Positions 14,644 to 30,221 of a stretch of 64,000 nt of DNA are shown here, piece after piece. The notes below the pieces were generated by a model, which made no database searches, had not been told where the DNA came from, and saw nothing but the letters and a program-made list of their open reading frames with translations. Source of the stretch: Parapristionchus giblindavisi (taxonomy: Eukaryota; Nematoda; Chromadorea; Rhabditida; Diplogasteridae); assembly GCA_943737045.1 (NCBI GenBank), contig CALSFV010000268.1:1-64000 (forward strand), given 5' to 3'. Position 1 is the first letter of the stretch. Each line of letters opens with the position of its first letter. The translations under genes and the position numbers were made by a program.

Positions 14644-16332
14644 CCACCTCTCACTATAACCATATCTCGGATTTACAATAAAAATATTTATGAAAATATT
14701 GAGCTATATCAAATGGTAGAGCATGTCCAGTCTCACCAGCAACCACAGTCACGAAAAAGTGAGAAACGGCCACAGGTATGGCCATTTCCCGCTCGAATTA
14801 GCTCCTGAAAATTCGCAATTTTACCTGTACAGCATAGCGGACGTTGCGAGGCGTCGAAAGCGCGCTTCCGCAGCTCGAACGGATAAGTTTGAAGCAAGTT
14901 GTGATGATTTAAGTGTGAATTGTAACGATTGCCGCGTTATCTGTCGATTTCGCGTTACAGATGAGCGGTTGTGACTTTATATGAGTTCAGCGTGTCTTGA
15001 GCTAATTATCAGGTGTCAAATTAAATTGTTAACGTTCGAATAAAGATACACCGATTCGCTCTGGTAGTACAGAGACGCACTGGATAGAGTACGCGTCCCT
15101 CTCGCTCCCCCTTCCCTCTCCCTCTCCCCATACATAGATAGTCTAGACCGTAACTTGCTTGAGCCTGGATCAAATTGCAAACTTTTTTCAGCCACAAATA
15201 TGTAGTTTGGTATGACGAATTCAGTGAACACACTTTCAGAGAGCGCACGCAACTCTGAAACAGCCACACTGGAAATTTTGGCCTATTTTTTTCTATTTTC
15301 ACGACAAAAAAATCAATTTAAAAGGCGATCAGAGAAATTTTAAAGTATAAATTCAGTATTCGGAATACGCTAGACGGGTTAGGTGGCGTTGGTCGCCGTC
15401 GCGGCGGTAGGGGAGGTGTGTATGTGTCTTTTGTGTATGTGAGTGAAGAGCGATTCCCCTTCTCCTCCTCCTCTTCTCTCTCTCTCTCTCTATATATATA
15501 TCCACCTCTCACTCTAACCATATCTCGGATTTACAATAAAAATATTTATGAAAATATTGAGCTATATCAAATGGTAGAGCATGTCCAGTCTCACCAGCAA
15601 CCACAGTCACGAAAAAGTGAGAAACGGCCACAGGTATGGCCATTTCCCGCTCGAATTAGCTCCTGAAAATTCGCAATTTTACCTGTACAGCATAGCGGAC
15701 GTTGCGAGGCGTCGAAAGCGCGCTTCCGCAGCTCGAACGGATAAGTTTGAAGCAAGTTGTGATGATTTAAGTGTGAATTGTAACGATTGCCGCGTGATCT
15801 GTCGATTTCGCGTTACAGATGAGCGGTTGTGACTTTATATGAGTTCAGCGTGTCTTGAGCTAATTATCAGGTGTCAAATTAAATTGTAAACGTACGAATA
15901 AAGATACACCGATTCGCTCTGGTCGTACAGAGACGCAATGGATAGAGTACGCGTCCCTCTCGCTCCCCCTTCCCTCTCCCTCTCCCCATACATAGATAGT
16001 CTAGACCGTAACTTGCTTGAGCCTGGATCAAATTGCAAACTTTTTTCAGCCACAAATATGTAGTTTGGTATGACGAATTCAGTGAACACACTTTCAGAGA
16101 GCGCACGCAACTCTGAAACAGCCACACTGGAAATTTTGGAGTATTTTTTTCTATTTTCACGACAAAAAAATCAATTTAAAAGGCGATCAGAGAAATTTTA
16201 AAGTATAAATTCAGTATTCGGAATACGCTAGACGGGTTAGGTGGCGTTGGTCGCCGTCGCGGCGGTAGGGGAGGTGTGTATGTGTCTTTTGTGTATGTGA
16301 GTGAAGAGCGATTCCCCTTCTCCTCCTCCTCT

Positions 16333-16381
<49 letters not shown>

Positions 16382-19300
16382 ACCTCTCACTATAACCATA
16401 TCTCGGATTTACAATAAAAATATTTATGAAAATATTGAGCTATATCAAATGGTAGAGCATGTCCAGTCTCACCAGCAACCACAGTCACGAAAAAGTGAGA
16501 AACGGCCACAGGTATGGCCATTTCCCGCTCGAATTAGCTCCTGAAAATTCGCAATTTTACCTGTACAGCATAGCGGACGTTGCGAGGCGTCGAAAGCGCG
16601 CTTCCGCAGCTCGAACGGATAAGTTTGAAGCAAGTTGTGATGATTTAAGTGTGAATTGTAACGATTGCCGCGTTATCTGTCGATTTCGCGTTACAGATGA
16701 GCGGTTGTGACTTTATATGAGTTCAGCGTGTCTTGAGCTAATTATCAGGTGTCAAATTAAATTGTTAACGTTCGAATAAAGATACACCGATTCGCTCTGG
16801 TAGTACAGAGACGCACTGGATAGAGTACGCGTCCCTCTCGCTCCCCCTTCCCTCTCCCTCTCCCCATACATAGATAGTCTAGACCGTAACTTGCTTGAGC
16901 CTGGATCAAATTGCAAACTTTTTTCAGCCACAAATATGTAGTTTGGTATGACGAATTCAGTGAACACACTTTCAGAGAGCGCACGCAACTCTGAAACAGC
17001 CACACTGGAAATTTTGGCCTATTTTTTTCTATTTTCACGACAAAAAAATCAATTTAAAAGGCGATCAGAGAAATTTTAAAGTATAAATTCAGTATTCGGA
17101 ATACGCTAGACGGGTTAGGTGGCGTTGGTCGCCGTCGCGGCGGTAGGGGAGGTGTGTATGTGTCTTTTGTGTATGTGAGTGAAGAGCGATTCCCCTTCTC
17201 CTCCTCCTCTTCTCTCTCTCTCTCTATATATATATATCCACCTCTCACTCTAACCATATCTCGGATTTACAATAAAAATATTTATGAAAATATTGAGCTA
17301 TATCAAATGGTAGAGCATGTCCAGTCTCACCAGCAACCACAGTCACGAAAAAGTGAGAAACGGCCACAGGTATGGCCATTTCCCGCTCGAATTAGCTCCT
17401 GAAAATTCGCAATTTTACCTGTACAGCATAGCGGACGTTGCGAGGCGTCGAAAGCGCGCTTCCGCAGCTCGAACGGATAAGTTTGAAGCAAGTTGTGATG
17501 ATTTAAGTGTGAATTGTAACGATTGCCGCGTTATCTGTCGATTTCGCGTTACAGATGAGCGGTTGTGACTTTATATGAGTTCAGCGTGTCTTGAGCTAAT
17601 TATCAGGTGTCAAATTAAATTGTTAACGTTCGAATAAAGATACACCGATTCGCTCTGGTAGTACAGAGACGCACTGGATAGAGTACGCGTCCCTCTCGCT
17701 CCCCCTTCCCTCTCCCTCTCCCCATACATAGATAGTCTAGACCGTAACTTGCTTGAGCCTGGATCAAATTGCAAACTTTTTTCAGCCACAAATATGTAGT
17801 TTGGTATGACGAATTCAGTGAACACACTTTCAGAGAGCGCACGCAACTCTGAAACAGCCACACTGGAAATTTTGGCCTATTTTTTTCTATTTTCACGACA
17901 AAAAAATCAATTTAAAAGGCGATCAGAGAAATTTTAAAGTATAAATTCAGTATTCGGAATACGCTAGACGGGTTAGGTGGCGTTGGTCGCCGTCGCGGCG
18001 GTAGGGGAGGTGTGTATGTGTCTTTTGTGTATGTGAGTGAAGAGCGATTCCCCTTCTCCTCCTCCTCTTCTCTCTCTCTCTCTCTATATATATATATCCA
18101 CCTCTCACTCTAACCATATCTCGGATTTACAATAAAAATATTTATGAAAATATTGAGCTATATCAAATGGTAGAGCATGTCCAGTCTCACCAGCAACCAC
18201 AGTCACGAAAAAGTGAGAAACGGCCACAGGTATGGCCATTTCCCGCTCGAATTAGCTCCTGAAAATTCGCAATTTTACCTGTACAGCATAGCGGACGTTG
18301 CGAGGCGTCGAAAGCGCGCTTCCGCAGCTCGAACGGATAAGTTTGAAGCAAGTTGTGATGATTTAAGTGTGAATTGTAACGATTGCCGCGTGATCTGTCG
18401 ATTTCGCGTTACAGATGAGCGGTTGTGACTTTATATGAGTTCAGCGTGTCTTGAGCTAATTATCAGGTGTCAAATTAAATTGTAAACGTACGAATAAAGA
18501 TACACCGATTCGCTCTGGTCGTACAGAGACGCAATGGATAGAGTACGCGTCCCTCTCGCTCCCCCTTCCCTCTCCCTCTCCCCATACATAGATAGTCTAG
18601 ACCGTAACTTGCTTGAGCCTGGATCAAATTGCAAACTTTTTTCAGCCACAAATATGTAGTTTGGTATGACGAATTCAGTGAACACACTTTCAGAGAGCGC
18701 ACGCAACTCTGAAACAGCCACACTGGAAATTTTGGCCTATTTTTTTCTATTTTCACGACAAAAAAATCAATTTAAAAGGCGATCAGAGAAATTTTAAAGT
18801 ATAAATTCAGTATTCGGAATACGCTAGACGGGTTAGGTGGCGTTGGTCGCCGTCGCGGCGGTAGGGGAGGTGTGTATGTGTCTTTTGTGTATGTGAGTGA
18901 AGAGCGATTCCCCTTCTCCTCCTCCTCTTCTCTCTCTCTCTCTATATATATATATCCACCTCTCACTCTAACCATATCTCGGATTTACAATAAAAATATT
19001 TATGAAAATATTGAGCTATATCAAATGGTAGAGCATGTCCAGTCTCACCAGCAACCACAGTCACGAAAAAGTGAGAAACGGCCACAGGTATGGCCATTTC
19101 CCGCTCGAATTAGCTCCTGAAAATTCGCAATTTTACCTGTACAGCATAGCGGACGTTGCGAGGCGTCGAAAGCGCGCTTCCGCAGCTCGAACGGATAAGT
19201 TTGAAGCAAGTTGTGATGATTTAAGTGTGAATTGTAACGATTGCCGCGTTATCTGTCGATTTCGCGTTACAGATGAGCGGTTGTGACTTTATATGAGTTC

Positions 19301-22300
19301 AGCGTGTCTTGAGCTAATTATCAGGTGTCAAATTAAATTGTTAACGTTCGAATAAAGATACACCGATTCGCTCTGGTAGTACAGAGACGCACTGGATAGA
19401 GTACGCGTCCCTCTCGCTCCCCCTTCCCTCTCCCTCTCCCCATACATAGATAGTCTAGACCGTAACTTGCTTGAGCCTGGATCAAATTGCAAACTTTTTT
19501 CAGCCACAAATATGTAGTTTGGTATGACGAATTCAGTGAACACACTTTCAGAGAGCGCACGCAACTCTGAAACAGCCACACTGGAAATTTTGGCCTATTT
19601 TTTTCTATTTTCACGACAAAAAAATCAATTTAAAAGGCGATCAGAGAAATTTTAAAGTATAAATTCAGTATTCGGAATACGCTAGACGGGTTAGGTGGCG
19701 TTGGTCGCCGTCGCGGCGGTAGGGGAGGTGTGTATGTGTCTTTTGTGTATGTGAGTGAAGAGCGATTCCCCTTCTCCTCCTCCTCTTCTCTCTCTCTCTC
19801 TCTATATATATATATCCACCTCTCACTCTAACCATATCTCGGATTTACAATAAAAATATTTATGAAAATATTGAGCTATATCAAATGGTAGAGCATGTCC
19901 AGTCTCACCAGCAACCACAGTCACGAAAAAGTGAGAAACGGCCACAGGTATGGCCATTTCCCGCTCGAATTAGCTCCTGAAAATTCGCAATTTTACCTGT
20001 ACAGCATAGCGGACGTTGCGAGGCGTCGAAAGCGCGCTTCCGCAGCTCGAACGGATAAGTTTGAAGCAAGTTGTGATGATTTAAGTGTGAATTGTAACGA
20101 TTGCCGCGTGATCTGTCGATTTCGCGTTACAGATGAGCGGTTGTGACTTTATATGAGTTCAGCGTGTCTTGAGCTAATTATCAGGTGTCAAATTAAATTG
20201 TAAACGTACGAATAAAGATACACCGATTCGCTCTGGTCGTACAGAGACGCAATGGATAGAGTACGCGTCCCTCTCGCTCCCCCTTCCCTCTCCCTCTCCC
20301 CATACATAGATAGTCTAGACCGTAACTTGCTTGAGCCTGGATCAAATTGCAAACTTTTTTCAGCCACAAATATGTAGTTTGGTATGACGAATTCAGTGAA
20401 CACACTTTCAGAGAGCGCACGCAACTCTGAAACAGCCACACTGGAAATTTTGGAGTATTTTTTTATATTTTCACGACAAAAAAATCAATTTAAAAGGCGA
20501 TCAGAGAAATTTTAAAGTATAAATTCAGTATTCGGAATACGCTAGACGGGTTAGGTGGCGTTGGTCGCCGTCGCGGCGGTAGGGGAGGTGTGTATGTGTC
20601 TTTTGTGTATGTGAGTGAAGAGCGATTCCCCTTCTCCTCCTCCTCTTCTCTCTCTCTCTCTATATATATATATCCACCTCTCACTCTAACCATATCTCGG
20701 ATTTACAATAAAAATATTTATGAAAATATTGAGCTATATCAAATGGTAGAGCATGTCCAGTCTCACCAGCAACCACAGTCACGAAAAAGTGAGAAACGGC
20801 CACAGGTATGGCCATTTCCCGCTCGAATTAGCTCCTGAAAATTCGCAATTTTACCTGTACAGCATAGCGGACGTTGCGAGGCGTCGAAAGCGCGCTTCCG
20901 CAGCTCGAACGGATAAGTTTGAAGCAAGTTGTGATGATTTAAGTGTGAATTGTAACGATTGCCGCGTTATCTGTCGATTTCGCGTTACAGATGAGCGGTT
21001 GTGACTTTATATGAGTTCAGCGTGTCTTGAGCTAATTATCAGGTGTCAAATTAAATTGTTAACGTTCGAATAAAGATACACCGATTCGCTCTGGTAGTAC
21101 AGAGACGCACTGGATAGAGTACGCGTCCCTCTCGCTCCCCCTTCCCTCTCCCTCTCCCCATACATAGATAGTCTAGACCGTAACTTGCTTGAGCCTGGAT
21201 CAAATTGCAAACTTTTTTCAGCCACAAATATGTAGTTTGGTATGACGAATTCAGTGAACACACTTTCAGAGAGCGCACGCAACTCTGAAACAGCCACACT
21301 GGAAATTTTGGCCTATTTTTTTCTATTTTCACGACAAAAAAATCAATTTAAAAGGCGATCAGAGAAATTTTAAAGTATAAATTCAGTATTCGGAATACGC
21401 TAGACGGGTTAGGTGGCGTTGGTCGCCGTCGCGGCGGTAGGGGAGGTGTGTATGTGTCTTTTGTGTATGTGAGTGAAGAGCGATTCCCCTTCTCCTCCTC
21501 CTCTTCTCTCTCTCTCTCTCTATATATATATATCCACCTCTCACTCTAACCATATCTCGGATTTACAATAAAAATATTTATGAAAATATTGAGCTATATC
21601 AAATGGTAGAGCATGTCCAGTCTCACCAGCAACCACAGTCACGAAAAAGTGAGAAACGGCCACAGGTATGGCCATTTCCCGCTCGAATTAGCTCCTGAAA
21701 ATTCGCAATTTTACCTGTACAGCATAGCGGACGTTGCGAGGCGTCGAAAGCGCGCTTCCGCAGCTCGAACGGATAAGTTTGAAGCAAGTTGTGATGATTT
21801 AAGTGTGAATTGTAACGATTGCCGCGTGATCTGTCGATTTCGCGTTACAGATGAGCGGTTGTGACTTTATATGAGTTCAGCGTGTCTTGAGCTAATTATC
21901 AGGTGTCAAATTAAATTGTAAACGTACGAATAAAGATACACCGATTCGCTCTGGTCGTACAGAGACGCAATGGATAGAGTACGCGTCCCTCTCGCTCCCC
22001 CTTCCCTCTCCCTCTCCCCATACATAGATAGTCTAGACCGTAACTTGCTTGAGCCTGGATCAAATTGCAAACTTTTTTCAGCCACAAATATGTAGTTTGG
22101 TATGACGAATTCAGTGAACACACTTTCAGAGAGCGCACGCAACTCTGAAACAGCCACACTGGAAATTTTGGAGTATTTTTTTATATTTTCACGACAAAAA
22201 AATCAATTTAAAAGGCGATCAGAGAAATTTTAAAGTATAAATTCAGTATTCGGAATACGCTAGACGGGTTAGGTGGCGTTGGTCGCCGTCGCGGCGGTAG

Positions 22301-22366
22301 GGGAGGTGTGTATGTGTCTTTTGTGTATGTGAGTGAAGAGCGATTCCCCTTCTCCTCCTCCTCTTT

Positions 22367-22397
<31 letters not shown>

Positions 22398-24087
22398 CCA
22401 CCTCTCACTATAACCATATCTCGGATTTACAATAAAAATATTTATGAAAATATTGAGCTATATCAAATGGTAGAGCATGTCCAGTCTCACCAGCAACCAC
22501 AGTCACGAAAAAGTGAGAAACGGCCACAGGTATGGCCATTTCCCGCTCGAATTAGCTCCTGAAAATTCGCAATTTTACCTGTACAGCATAGCGGACGTTG
22601 CGAGGCGTCGAAAGCGCGCTTCCGCAGCTCGAACGGATAAGTTTGAAGCAAGTTGTGATGATTTAAGTGTGAATTGTAACGATTGCCGCGTTATCTGTCG
22701 ATTTCGCGTTACAGATGAGCGGTTGTGACTTTATATGAGTTCAGCGTGTCTTGAGCTAATTATCAGGTGTCAAATTAAATTGTTAACGTTCGAATAAAGA
22801 TACACCGATTCGCTCTGGTAGTACAGAGACGCACTGGATAGAGTACGCGTCCCTCTCGCTCCCCCTTCCCTCTCCCTCTCCCCATACATAGATAGTCTAG
22901 ACCGTAACTTGCTTGAGCCTGGATCAAATTGCAAACTTTTTTCAGCCACAAATATGTAGTTTGGTATGACGAATTCAGTGAACACACTTTCAGAGAGCGC
23001 ACGCAACTCTGAAACAGCCACACTGGAAATTTTGGCCTATTTTTTTTCTATTTTCACGACAAAAAAATCAATTTAAAAGGCGATCAGAGAAATTTTAAAG
23101 TATAAATTCAGTATTCGGAATACGCTAGACGGGTTAGGTGGCGTTGGTCGCCGTCGCGGCGGTAGGGGAGGTGTGTATGTGTCTTTTGTGTATGTGAGTG
23201 AAGAGCGATTCCCCTTCTCCTCCTCCTCTTCTCTCTCTCTCTCTATATATATATATCCACCTCTCACTCTAACCATATCTCGGATTTACAATAAAAATAT
23301 TTATGAAAATATTGAGCTATATCAAATGGTAGAGCATGTCCAGTCTCACCAGCAACCACAGTCACGAAAAAGTGAGAAACGGCCACAGGTATGGCCATTT
23401 CCCGCTCGAATTAGCTCCTGAAAATTCGCAATTTTACCTGTACAGCATAGCGGACGTTGCGAGGCGTCGAAAGCGCGCTTCCGCAGCTCGAACGGATAAG
23501 TTTGAAGCAAGTTGTGATGATTTAAGTGTGAATTGTAACGATTGCCGCGTGATCTGTCGATTTCGCGTTACAGATGAGCGGTTGTGACTTTATATGAGTT
23601 CAGCGTGTCTTGAGCTAATTATCAGGTGTCAAATTAAATTGTAAACGTACGAATAAAGATACACCGATTCGCTCTGGTCGTACAGAGACGCAATGGATAG
23701 AGTACGCGTCCCTCTCGCTCCCCCTTCCCTCTCCCTCTCCCCATACATAGATAGTCTAGACCGTAACTTGCTTGAGCCTGGATCAAATTGCAAACTTTTT
23801 TCAGCCACAAATATGTAGTTTGGTATGACGAATTCAGTGAACACACTTTCAGAGAGCGCACGCAACTCTGAAACTGCCACACTGAAAATTTTGGAGTATT
23901 TTTTTCTATTTTCACGACAAAAAAATCAATTTAAAAGGCGATCAGAGAAATTTTAAAGTATAAATTCAGTATTCGGAATACGCTAGACGGGTTAGGTGGC
24001 GTTGGTCGCCGTCGCGGCGGTAGGGGAGGTGTGTATGTGTCTTTTGTGTATGTGAGTGAAGAGCGATTCCCCTTCTCCTCCTCCTCT

Positions 24088-24118
<31 letters not shown>

Positions 24119-25809
24119 CCACCTCTCACTATAACCATATCTCGGATTTACAATAAAAATATTTATGAAAATATTGAGCTATATCAAATGGTAGAGCATG
24201 TCCAGTCTCACCAGCAACCACAGTCACGAAAAAGTGAGAAACGGCCACAGGTATGGCCATTTCCCGCTCGAATTAGCTCCTGAAAATTCGCAATTTTACC
24301 TGTACAGCATAGCGGACGTTGCGAGGCGTCGAAAGCGCGCTTCCGCAGCTCGAACGGATAAGTTTGAAGCAAGTTGTGATGATTTAAGTGTGAATTGTAA
24401 CGATTGCCGCGTTATCTGTCGATTTCGCGTTACAGATGAGCGGTTGTGACTTTATATGAGTTCAGCGTGTCTTGAGCTAATTATCAGGTGTCAAATTAAA
24501 TTTTTAACGTTCGAATAAAGATACACCGATTCGCTCTGGTAGTACAGAGACGCACTGGATAGAGTACGCGTCCCTCTCGCTCCCCCTTCCCTCTCCCTCT
24601 CCCCATACATAGATAGTCTAGACCGTAACTTGCTTGAGCCTGGATCAAATTGCAAACTTTTTTCAGCCACAAATATGTAGTTTGGTATGACGAATTCAGT
24701 GAACACACTTTCAGAGAGCGCACGCAACTCTGAAACAGCCACACTGGAAATTTTGGCCTATTTTTTTCTATTTTCACGACAAAAAAATCAATTTAAAAGG
24801 CGATCAGAGAAATTTTAAAGTATAAATTCAGTATTCGGAATACGCTAGACGGGTTAGGTGGCGTTGGTCGCCGTCGCGGCGGTAGGGGAGGTGTGTATGT
24901 GTCTTTTGTGTATGTGAGTGAAGAGCGATTCCCCTTCTCCTCCTCCTCTTCTCTCTCTCTCTCTATATATATATATATCCACCTCTCACTCTAACCATAT
25001 CTCGGATTTACAATAAAAATATTTATGAAAATATTGAGCTATATCAAATGGTAGAGCATGTCCAGTCTCACCAGCAACCACAGTCACGAAAAAGTGAGAA
25101 ACGGCCACAGGTATGGCCATTTCCCGCTCGAATTAGCTCCTGAAAATTCGCAATTTTACCTGTACAGCATAGCGGACGTTGCGAGGCGTCGAAAGCGCGC
25201 TTCCGCAGCTCGAACGGATAAGTTTGAAGCAAGTTGTGATGATTTAAGTGTGAATTGTAACGATTGCCGCGTGATCTGTCGATTTCGCGTTACAGATGAG
25301 CGGTTGTGACTTTATATGAGTTCAGCGTGTCTTGAGCTAATTATCAGGTGTCAAATTAAATTGTAAACGTACGAATAAAGATACACCGATTCGCTCTGGT
25401 CGTACAGAGACGCAATGGATAGAGTACGCGTCCCTCTCGCTCCCCCTTCCCTCTCCCTCTCCCCATACATAGATAGTCTAGACCGTAACTTGCTTGAGCC
25501 TGGATCAAATTGCAAACTTTTTTCAGCCACAAATATGTAGTTTGGTATGACGAATTCAGTGAACACACTTTCAGAGAGCGCACGCAACTCTGAAACTGCC
25601 ACACTGAAAATTTTGGAGTATTTTTTTCTATTTTCACGACAAAAAAATCAATTTAAAAGGCGATCAGAGAAATTTTAAAGTATAAATTCAGTATTCGGAA
25701 TACGCTAGACGGGTTAGGTGGCGTTGGTCGCCGTCGCGGCGGTAGGGGAGGTGTGTATGTGTCTTTTGTGTATGTGAGTGAAGAGCGATTCCCCTTCTCC
25801 TCCTCCTCT

Positions 25810-25840
<31 letters not shown>

Positions 25841-27530
25841 CCACCTCTCACTATAACCATATCTCGGATTTACAATAAAAATATTTATGAAAATATTGAG
25901 CTATATCAAATGGTAGAGCATGTCCAGTCTCACCAGCAACCACAGTCACGAAAAAGTGAGAAACGGCCACAGGTATGGCCATTTCCCGCTCGAATTAGCT
26001 CCTGAAAATTCGCAATTTTACCTGTACAGCATAGCGGACGTTGCGAGGCGTCGAAAGCGCGCTTCCGCAGCTCGAACGGATAAGTTTGAAGCAAGTTGTG
26101 ATGATTTAAGTGTGAATTGTAACGATTGCCGCGTTATCTGTCGATTTCGCGTTACAGATGAGCGGTTGTGACTTTATATGAGTTCAGCGTGTCTTGAGCT
26201 AATTATCAGGTGTCAAATTAAATTTTTAACGTTCGAATAAAGATACACCGATTCGCTCTGGTAGTACAGAGACGCACTGGATAGAGTACGCGTCCCTCTC
26301 GCTCCCCCTTCCCTCTCCCTCTCCCCATACATAGATAGTCTAGACCGTAACTTGCTTGAGCCTGGATCAAATTGCAAACTTTTTTCAGCCACAAATATGT
26401 AGTTTGGTATGACGAATTCAGTGAACACACTTTCAGAGAGCGCACGCAACTCTGAAACAGCCACACTGGAAATTTTGGCCTATTTTTTTCTATTTTCACG
26501 ACAAAAAAATCAATTTAAAAGGCGATCAGAGAAATTTTAAAGTATAAATTCAGTATTCGGAATACGCTAGACGGGTTAGGTGGCGTTGGTCGCCGTCGCG
26601 GCGGTAGGGGAGGTGTGTATGTGTCTTTTGTGTATGTGAGTGAAGAGCGATTCCCCTTCTCCTCCTCCTCTTCTCTCTCTCTCTCTATATATATATATAT
26701 CCACCTCTCACTCTAACCATATCTCGGATTTACAATAAAAATATTTATGAAAATATTGAGCTATATCAAATGGTAGAGCATGTCCAGTCTCACCAGCAAC
26801 CACAGTCACGAAAAAGTGAGAAACGGCCACAGGTATGGCCATTTCCCGCTCGAATTAGCTCCTGAAAATTCGCAATTTTACCTGTACAGCATAGCGGACG
26901 TTGCGAGGCGTCGAAAGCGCGCTTCCGCAGCTCGAACGGATAAGTTTGAAGCAAGTTGTGATGATTTAAGTGTGAATTGTAACGATTGCCGCGTGATCTG
27001 TCGATTTCGCGTTACAGATGAGCGGTTGTGACTTTATATGAGTTCAGCGTGTCTTGAGCTAATTATCAGGTGTCAAATTAAATTGTAAACGTACGAATAA
27101 AGATACACCGATTCGCTCTGGTCGTACAGAGACGCAATGGATAGAGTACGCGTCCCTCTCGCTCCCCCTTCCCTCTCCCTCTCCCCATACATAGATAGTC
27201 TAGACCGTAACTTGCTTGAGCCTGGATCAAATTGCAAACTTTTTTCAGCCACAAATATGTAGTTTGGTATGACGAATTCAGTGAACACACTTTCAGAGAG
27301 CGCACGCAACTCTGAAACTGCCACACTGAAAATTTTGGAGTATTTTTTTCTATTTTCACGACAAAAAAATCAATTTAAAAGGCGATCAGAGAAATTTTAA
27401 AGTATAAATTCAGTATTCGGAATACGCTAGACGGGTTAGGTGGCGTTGGTCGCCGTCGCGGCGGTAGGGGAGGTGTGTATGTGTCTTTTGTGTATGTGAG
27501 TGAAGAGCGATTCCCCTTCTCCTCCTCCTC

Positions 27531-27564
<34 letters not shown>

Positions 27565-28395
27565 CCACCTCTCACTATAACCATATCTCGGATTTACAAT
27601 AAAAATATTTATGAAAATATTGAGCTATATCAAATGGTAGAGCATGTCCAGTCTCACCAGCAACCACAGTCACGAAAAAGTGAGAAACGGCCACAGGTAT
27701 GGCCATTTCCCGCTCGAATTAGCTCCTGAAAATTCGCAATTTTACCTGTACAGCATAGCGGACGTTGCGAGGCGTCGCAAGCGCGCTTCCGCAGCTCGAA
27801 CGGATAAGTTTGAAGCAAGTTGTGATGATTTAAGTGTGAATTGTAACGATTGCCGCGTGATCTGTCGATTTCGCGTTACAGATGAGCGGTTGTGACTTTA
27901 TATGAGTTCAGCGTGTCTTGAGCTAATTATCAGGTGTCAAATTAAATTGTAAACGTACGAATAAAGATACACCGATTCGCTCTGGTCGTACAGAGACGCA
28001 ATGGATAGAGTACGCGTCCCTCTCGCTCCCCCTTCCCTCTCCCTCTCCCCATACATAGATAGTCTAGACCGTAACTTGCTTGAGCCTGGATCAAATTGCA
28101 AACTTTTTTCAGCCACAAATATGTAGTTTGGTATGACGAATTCAGTGAACACACTTTCAGAGAGCGCACGCAACTCTGAAACTGCCACACTGAAAATTTT
28201 GGAGTATTTTTTTCTATTTTCACGACAAAAAAATCAATTTAAAAGGCGATCAGAGAAATTTTAAAGTATAAATTCAGTATTCGGAATACGCTAGACGGGT
28301 TAGGTGGCGTTGGTCGCCGTCGCGGCGGTAGGGGAGGTGTGTATGTGTCTTTTGTGTATGTGAGTGAAGAGCGATTCCCCTTCTCCTCCTCCTCT

Positions 28396-28428
<33 letters not shown>

Positions 28429-30221
28429 CCACCTCTCACTATAACCATATCTCGGATTTACAATAAAAATATTTATGAAAATATTGAGCTATATCAAATG
28501 GTAGAGCATGTCCAGTCTCACCAGCAACCACAGTCACGAAAAAGTGAGAAACGGCCACAGGTATGGCCATTTCCCGCTCGAATTAGCTCCTGAAAATTCG
28601 CAATTTTACCTGTACAGCATAGCGGACGTTGCGAGGCGTCGAAAGCGCGCTTCCGCAGCTCGAACGGATAAGTTTGAAGCAAGTTGTGATGATTTAAGTG
28701 TGAATTGTAACGATTGCCGCGTTATCTGTCGATTTCGCGTTACAGATGAGCGGTTGTGACTTTATATGAGTTCAGCGTGTCTTGAGCTAATTATCAGGTG
28801 TCAAATTAAATTTTTAACGTTCGAATAAAGATACACCGATTCGCTCTGGTAGTACAGAGACGCACTGGATAGAGTACGCGTCCCTCTCGCTCCCCCTTCC
28901 CTCTCCCTCTCCCCATACATAGATAGTCTAGACCGTAACTTGCTTGAGCCTGGATCAAATTGCAAACTTTTTTCAGCCACAAATATGTAGTTTGGTATGA
29001 CGAATTCAGTGAACACACTTTCAGAGAGCGCACGCAACTCTGAAACAGCCACACTGGAAATTTTGGCCTATTTTTTTCTATTTTCACGACAAAAAAATCA
29101 ATTTAAAAGGCGATCAGAGAAATTTTAAAGTATAAATTCAGTATTCGGAATACGCTAGACGGGTTAGGTGGCGTTGGTCGCCGTCGCGGCGGTAGGGGAG
29201 GTGTGTATGTGTCTTTTGTGTATGTGAGTGAAGAGCGATTCCCCTTCTCCTCCTCCTCTTCTCTCTCTCTCTATATATATATATCCACCTCTCACTCTAA
29301 CCATATCTCGGATTTACAATAAAAATATTTATGAAAATATTGAGCTATATCAAATGGTAGAGCATGTCCAGTCTCACCAGCAACCACAGTCACGAAAAAG
29401 TGAGAAACGGCCACAGGTATGGCCATTTCCCGCTCGAATTAGCTCCTGAAAATTCGCAATTTTACCTGTACAGCATAGCGGACGTTGCGAGGCGTCGAAA
29501 GCGCGCTTCCGCAGCTCGAACGGATAAGTTTGAAGCAAGTTGTGATGATTTAAGTGTGAATTGTAACGATTGCCGCGTGATCTGTCGATTTCGCGTTACA
29601 GATGAGCGGTTGTGACTTTATATGAGTTCAGCGTGTCTTGAGCTAATTATCAGGTGTCAAATTAAATTGTAAACGTACGAATAAAGATACACCGATTCGC
29701 TCTGGTCGTACAGAGACGCAATGGATAGAGTACGCGTCCCTCTCGCTCCCCCTTCCCTCTCCCTCTCCCCATACATAGATAGTCTAGACCGTAACTTGCT
29801 TGAGCCTGGATCAAATTGCAAACTTTTTTCAGCCACAAATATGTAGTTTGGTATGACGAATTCAGTGAACACACTTTCAGAGAGCGCACGCAACTCTGAA
29901 ACAGCCACACTGGAAATTTTGGAGTATTTTTTTCTATTTTCACGACAAAAAAATCAATTTAAAAGGCGATCAGAGAAATTTTAAAGTATAAATTCAGTAT
30001 TCGGAATACGCTAGACGGGTTAGGTGGCGTTGGTCGCCGTCGCGGCGGTAGGGGAGGTGTGTATGTGTCTTTTGTGTATGTGAGTGAAGAGCGATTCCCC
30101 TTCTCCTCCTCCTCTTCTCTCTCTCTCTCTATATATATATATCCACCTCTCACTCTAACCATATCTCGGATTTACAATAAAAATATTTATGAAAATATTG
30201 AGCTATATCAAATGGTAGAGC
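7815..30221 (+). repeat. Array block II: A/B dimeric higher-order repeat (~1,720 bp)
   Basis: Two unit types alternate. Type A has GCGTGATCTG, TGTAAACGTACG, GGTCGTACAG and GCAATGG, usually with GGAGTATTTT downstream. Type B has GCGTTATCTG, GTTAACGTTCG, GGTAGTACAG and GCACTGG, with GGCCTATTTT. Reading units from 7815 the order is B B A B A B A B B A B B A B A B A B A B A B A A B A. A subtype of B with TTTTTAACGTTCG sits at 7815, 8677, 24198, 25920 and 28508. The dimer is therefore the main unit of amplification, with register slips at BB and AA pairs. Confidence 0.88.
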
